This document shows positions 61,468-64,000 of a stretch of 64,000 nt of DNA, in pieces. The position numbers and the translations under genes are program-made. How positions within the stretch are numbered: position 1 is the first letter of the stretch; each line of letters starts with the position of its first letter. This DNA is from Micavibrio sp. UBA6139 (GTDB lineage Bacteria > Pseudomonadota > Alphaproteobacteria > Micavibrionales > Micavibrionaceae), in assembly GCA_002423285.1 (NCBI GenBank), contig DIVF01000052.1, forward strand, positions 46,262 through 110,261. Direction: 5' to 3'. The notes under the pieces are model-generated. The model ran no database searches, was not told the DNA's origin, and was given only the letters and a program-made list of their open reading frames with translations.

Positions 61468-62217
61468 TTGCGCTTCTTTCTGATTCTGACGGCCGCTTTT
61501 GTCATGTTCTTTCCTGTCGCGGCGATAGCGCAAAACAATGCGCTCGCAGGTTTCACTGAAAAAGAAAAAGTTGGTTTTGCTTTTTACAAGCTGATCAACC
61601 GCGACCCGCCATATGATGATTGGATCCGGGGCACAGCTGCCTATCAATCCGCTAAATCAAATGTGCAGCTAGCGATGATCGATCAGGAACGCCATCGCCT
61701 GCGGCGCGGCTTTGAAGCGTTCACACCGGACCGCGATCTGATCACGATTAAATTGCCGGTCAAAGTCAAGGGCGGCAACAATCCAAACTTTGCCAAAGAC
61801 TTTGAGATGCAAGCCGCCGGCCTGTCCAAGATGATTGAAATCAATTTCATGGGCAATGATGAATCCCCCTACTTCCCCTTCCTGCTGGGCAAGCAATGGA
61901 TTGGTATGATCCCGCAAGGGTTGGAACAGCGCAGCACGCATTATCTAACCCCCGCTCAATTCGCGACGTTCTGCGCGAACAAGAACAAGGCCTGCGAAAA
62001 ATTTGAACAAAATATCGATGCAAATGTAATTTTGCGCACCATCTCTGCGGACGCAGAAAAGCCGCTGGTCTTACGGGATGTTCCATTGTGGTTGATGATG
62101 TCGGATCTGGGCGCGATTATCTTCCTGCGCCGCGATGGCGGTTTGATCTGGGAATATGCGATGCCGTGGTATGAGGGTGCACGCGCCGGATCATTGATGA
62201 CTCTTTACGATAAATAG
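61468..62217 (+). CDS. secreted protein, unknown function
   Basis: A 249-residue exported protein, begun at TTG 61468: MRFFLILTAAFVMFFPVAAIAQ is a good signal peptide, with AAGGA ten bases upstream. The mature part (LAGFTEKEKVGFAFYKLINRDPPYDDWIRGTAAY at ~25-58; ITIKLPVKVKGGNN; WLMMSDLGAIIFLRRDGGLIWEYAMPWYEG at the C-terminus) is of mixed alpha/beta type. I recognise no family, but the style matches conserved alphaproteobacterial exported proteins. An ATG six bases upstream is in another frame and opens only a six-residue peptide. The next gene follows after 16 bases. Confidence 0.78.
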   Translation: MRFFLILTAAFVMFFPVAAIAQNNALAGFTEKEKVGFAFYKLINRDPPYDDWIRGTAAYQSAKSNVQLAMIDQERHRLRRGFEAFTPDRDLITIKLPVKVKGGNNPNFAKDFEMQAAGLSKMIEINFMGNDESPYFPFLLGKQWIGMIPQGLEQRSTHYLTPAQFATFCANKNKACEKFEQNIDANVILRTISADAEKPLVLRDVPLWLMMSDLGAIIFLRRDGGLIWEYAMPWYEGARAGSLMTLYDK

Positions 62218-62233
62218 AAACGGATGAGGGGAA

Positions 62234-62794
62234 ATGGATAAACTCGACGCCATTTTCAGAACCGGATTCCAAACTGTTGAGAAAACTGATACCTGGCTTG
62301 GCATTCGCCGTCAGGATCCGGGCGAAGAACGAAAACCCCGCGACCACGAAAAACCTGAAGAAGACGGTGAGTTTGGTGAAGACCACACAACGCTATCAGT
62401 GGCCGCTCTGCACGGATTTTTGCACCAATTGCTGCAACAGGCGGGGGCCGAAGATGTGGCCGAAGAACCCAGCCTGATCGCCGATATCAACCCGGAACTG
62501 GAACCATCGCAAACCCCGGAAGACCCACGCTACCGCGCCGCCGCCAGTGCATATCAATCCACCGCGCAGAACATGGACCGCCCATCCCTCAACATGAGTA
62601 CAACAGAACAGGCCAGCAGCGACGCACCGCGTCTGGCCCTCACCGCAGAAGAACTGCGCACCATTCATGTCATGCTGGATGATGTGGGTGTTCTGGCGGA
62701 ACGCAATATCCCAACCATCACACTGCGCCCGGCCCCGACATTTTTAGAAAGCCTTGGCAACGGCGTCAGCGAAGCGTTAGGGCGCGCTGTTTAA
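62234..62794 (+). CDS. acidic hypothetical protein
   Basis: A 186-residue, strongly acidic soluble protein with a GAGGGG ribosome binding site, 16 bases after the secreted-protein gene, so in the same operon. The charged region (~28-55) is followed by a Leu/Gln helix (LHGFLHQLLQQAGAEDVAEE), a polar Ser/Thr/Gln linker, and a C-terminal helix pair (TAEELRTIHVMLDDVGVLAERN). No family recognised. Its end overlaps the convergent regulator gene by 18 bases. Confidence 0.75.
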   Translation: MDKLDAIFRTGFQTVEKTDTWLGIRRQDPGEERKPRDHEKPEEDGEFGEDHTTLSVAALHGFLHQLLQQAGAEDVAEEPSLIADINPELEPSQTPEDPRYRAAASAYQSTAQNMDRPSLNMSTTEQASSDAPRLALTAEELRTIHVMLDDVGVLAERNIPTITLRPAPTFLESLGNGVSEALGRAV

Positions 62795-63271
62795 AGCGTA
62801 ACCTTCTTCTGCCGTCAGCAGAATTTGCGGGCGCGCCGGATCAATTTCAATCTTTTGCCGCAGGCGATAGATATGCGTTTCCAGCGTGTGCGTTTCGACG
62901 CCGCTGGCATAGCCCCAAACGGAATCCAAAAGATCACGGCGCAAAACCAGCCCGCCCGAAGCGTCCAGCAGCACCAGCAAAATATCGCGTTCCTTTTCGG
63001 TCAGGCGCGTTTGTTGCCCGTCCCGGTCCAAATATCCTTCGGCAGGAAAAAACTGATACGGGCCAAGGGCAACGCTGCCCCCGGCAACATTTTGTGCCAA
63101 ATGGCGGGGTGTCCGGCCAATGGATGCCGTCCCCGCGCCCGAAATCCGGTCAAGGATCGCGCCGATACGCGGTTGCCCTTCCAACCACACCGGATCAATG
63201 GAATCGCCCTCCAGCGGCAAATTTTGCCGTCTGGCGGTTTCCTGCAAAAATGTCAAAAGCCATGAATCCAT
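62777..63271 (-). CDS. winged-helix (OmpR/PhoB C-terminal type) protein without receiver domain
   Basis: A 164-residue protein if begun at ATG 63271. Its C-terminal ~100 residues are a Trans_reg_C winged helix: RLTEKERDILLVLLDASGGLVLRRDLLDSVWGYASGVETHTLETHIYRLRQKIE with the recognition helix at THTLETHIYRLRQK. The N-terminal ~65 residues are too short for a receiver domain and have no phospho-acceptor. A frame continuing upstream to 63517 encodes Cys/Arg-rich sequence typical of non-coding frames and was left out. It is divergent from the last gene of the window, with ~90 bases between, so it may regulate that gene. Confidence 0.85.
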   Translation of the reverse strand: MDSWLLTFLQETARRQNLPLEGDSIDPVWLEGQPRIGAILDRISGAGTASIGRTPRHLAQNVAGGSVALGPYQFFPAEGYLDRDGQQTRLTEKERDILLVLLDASGGLVLRRDLLDSVWGYASGVETHTLETHIYRLRQKIEIDPARPQILLTAEEGYALNSAP

Positions 63272-63364
63272 AAGGAATAGTGCCGCCGCGCCCCCGCAAT
63301 GACAAGGGGGGAAACAAAACTGGCACGCGCCTTGCATTTTATTTAGTCTAAGAAGGACGAATAA

Positions 63365-64000
63365 ATGATCGACCCGGCAACATATTCTACGACAGCCCCC
63401 CGGATGGCCCAAACTGGCCAGCCTGCCGCGACATCTGCACGTCAAACCTTCCGCATGATTGAAAATGAGCGCATGGCGGGCAGCGTTCCGGCGTGGGTGC
63501 GCCCCAACACCCCGCAAGATACATCAGTCGCCGCCCTGTCCGATGCCACCAGTGATGTTCGTTTTTCTGATGAAATGTCGAGCGCACTCGCCTACCAGCA
63601 AAGCGACACAACATCGCATGACATCAATGAAGAACCCTTTGGCTTCGGTGATCTGGTCGATATCGTCAACCCGCTGCATCATATTCCATTGGTGGGGACG
63701 CTTTATCGCCACATGACCGGGGACCAGATTCGTCCCTCATCACAAATTATCGGCGGGACGCTCTTTGGCGGGGCTCTGGGTGCGGCAGGCGGTATCGCCA
63801 ACGCAATTATTCAAGAAGAAACCGGAAATGATGTCGGCGAACATGCTTTACAGCTCGCTGGCCTAAGCGATGAAACAACACCGAATTCTGGCGCGCAAAA
63901 TTCTGCGCCCGTCACACAATTGGCTGCGGCAGAAATCCCGCAACACAAAGGGGGAGAACTCCCCGCCAACGCCTTAGGTTTTACAAGTGCCTTAAGCTTC
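63365..64000 (+). CDS. hypothetical protein, C-terminus outside window
   Basis: Open from ATG 63365 (AAGGA six bases upstream) to the window end, at least 212 codons. It has no signal peptide. The N-terminal ~75 residues are polar and Ala/Thr/Ser/Met-rich. A short segment FGFGDLVDIVNPLHHIPLVGTLYRHMTGD (~92-120) leads to a glycine-rich hydrophobic helix IIGGTLFGGALGAAGGIANAII (~127-148). The remainder is polar. The segment with NPLHHIPLVGTLYR followed by a G-rich hairpin looks like a membrane-inserting motif. Divergent from the winged-helix regulator. Not recognised. Confidence 0.75.
   Translation, partial: MIDPATYSTTAPRMAQTGQPAATSARQTFRMIENERMAGSVPAWVRPNTPQDTSVAALSDATSDVRFSDEMSSALAYQQSDTTSHDINEEPFGFGDLVDIVNPLHHIPLVGTLYRHMTGDQIRPSSQIIGGTLFGGALGAAGGIANAIIQEETGNDVGEHALQLAGLSDETTPNSGAQNSAPVTQLAAAEIPQHKGGELPANALGFTSALSF

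Noticed and set aside
63272..63517. N-terminal extension of the winged-helix gene to 63517
   Set aside because: The added residues are Cys/Arg/His-rich without any domain, and the region overlaps the start of a divergent gene with a good ribosome binding site.

Overview
This is a 64 kb stretch of bacterial chromosome with mid-50s GC and dense coding. It has long conserved housekeeping operons and many secreted proteins, and it points to an alphaproteobacterium. The evidence is the alphaproteobacterial type of SerC, an NDUFA9-like protein, DUF983, a TspO homologue, a BigR-like ArsR repressor, and mostly GGA/AAGG ribosome binding sites. The number of signal-peptide and RTX proteins and the gene style remind me of Micavibrio-like predatory alphaproteobacteria, but that assignment is inference only. 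There are no rRNA genes, CRISPR arrays or recognisable transposases. The one tRNA gene is tRNA-Ser(GGA) at 26981-27071.

Layout. (1) 1-4.5 kb: two small secreted proteins, a DUF4143-type AAA ATPase, and a MOBQ relaxase gene preceded by what looks like its own oriT (nic core at 2119-2128). This is the remnant or core of a mobilizable element. (2) 4.5-11.4 kb: a TolC-type outer-membrane channel and a 1663-residue vWA/RTX surface protein, both on the minus strand. A second RTX protein (23.4-25.1 kb) has a similar C-terminal export domain. (3) 11.8-15.5 kb: succinate-semialdehyde dehydrogenase, TspO, and a single-domain response regulator with an uncharacterised helical partner. (4) 15.5-20.5 kb: serA, serC and serB, a complete route from 3-phosphoglycerate to serine. 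A DNA methyltransferase gene is wedged in the opposite orientation between serC and serA. (5) 20.5-27 kb: a stand-alone ClpB-D1-like ATPase, a HAD phosphatase, an RsmC-like methyltransferase, the RTX protein and a MATE exporter. (6) 27.1-28.5 kb: a conspicuously AT-rich two-gene island directly after tRNA-Ser, coding for a four-helix membrane protein and a protein with a HEPN-type RNAYAH motif. (7) 28.7-38.7 kb: a GH13 glucosidase, DUF983, a MocR regulator with clear operator palindromes, hydrolases and two glycosyltransferases. (8) 38.7-51.3 kb: an ArsR regulator, the surA-rsmA-cytidylate-kinase-SDR operon, an NDUFA9-like protein, UvrD/PcrA helicase, a diguanylate cyclase, a LOG protein and ComM. 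(9) 51.4-64 kb: a second, less marked AT-rich patch, then HIT, GNAT, a trypsin-like lipoprotein protease, TerC, an M23 peptidase, Smr, and several genes without known function. The last of these runs off the window.

The spots most likely to hold something undescribed are the AT-rich membrane-protein/HEPN pair behind tRNA-Ser, the oriT-relaxase module, the ClpB-like ATPase that lacks the usual pore-loop tyrosine, and the vWA/RTX protein whose N-terminus carries duplicated modules and PAAG/AAAG sites like those cut by LapG-type proteases.
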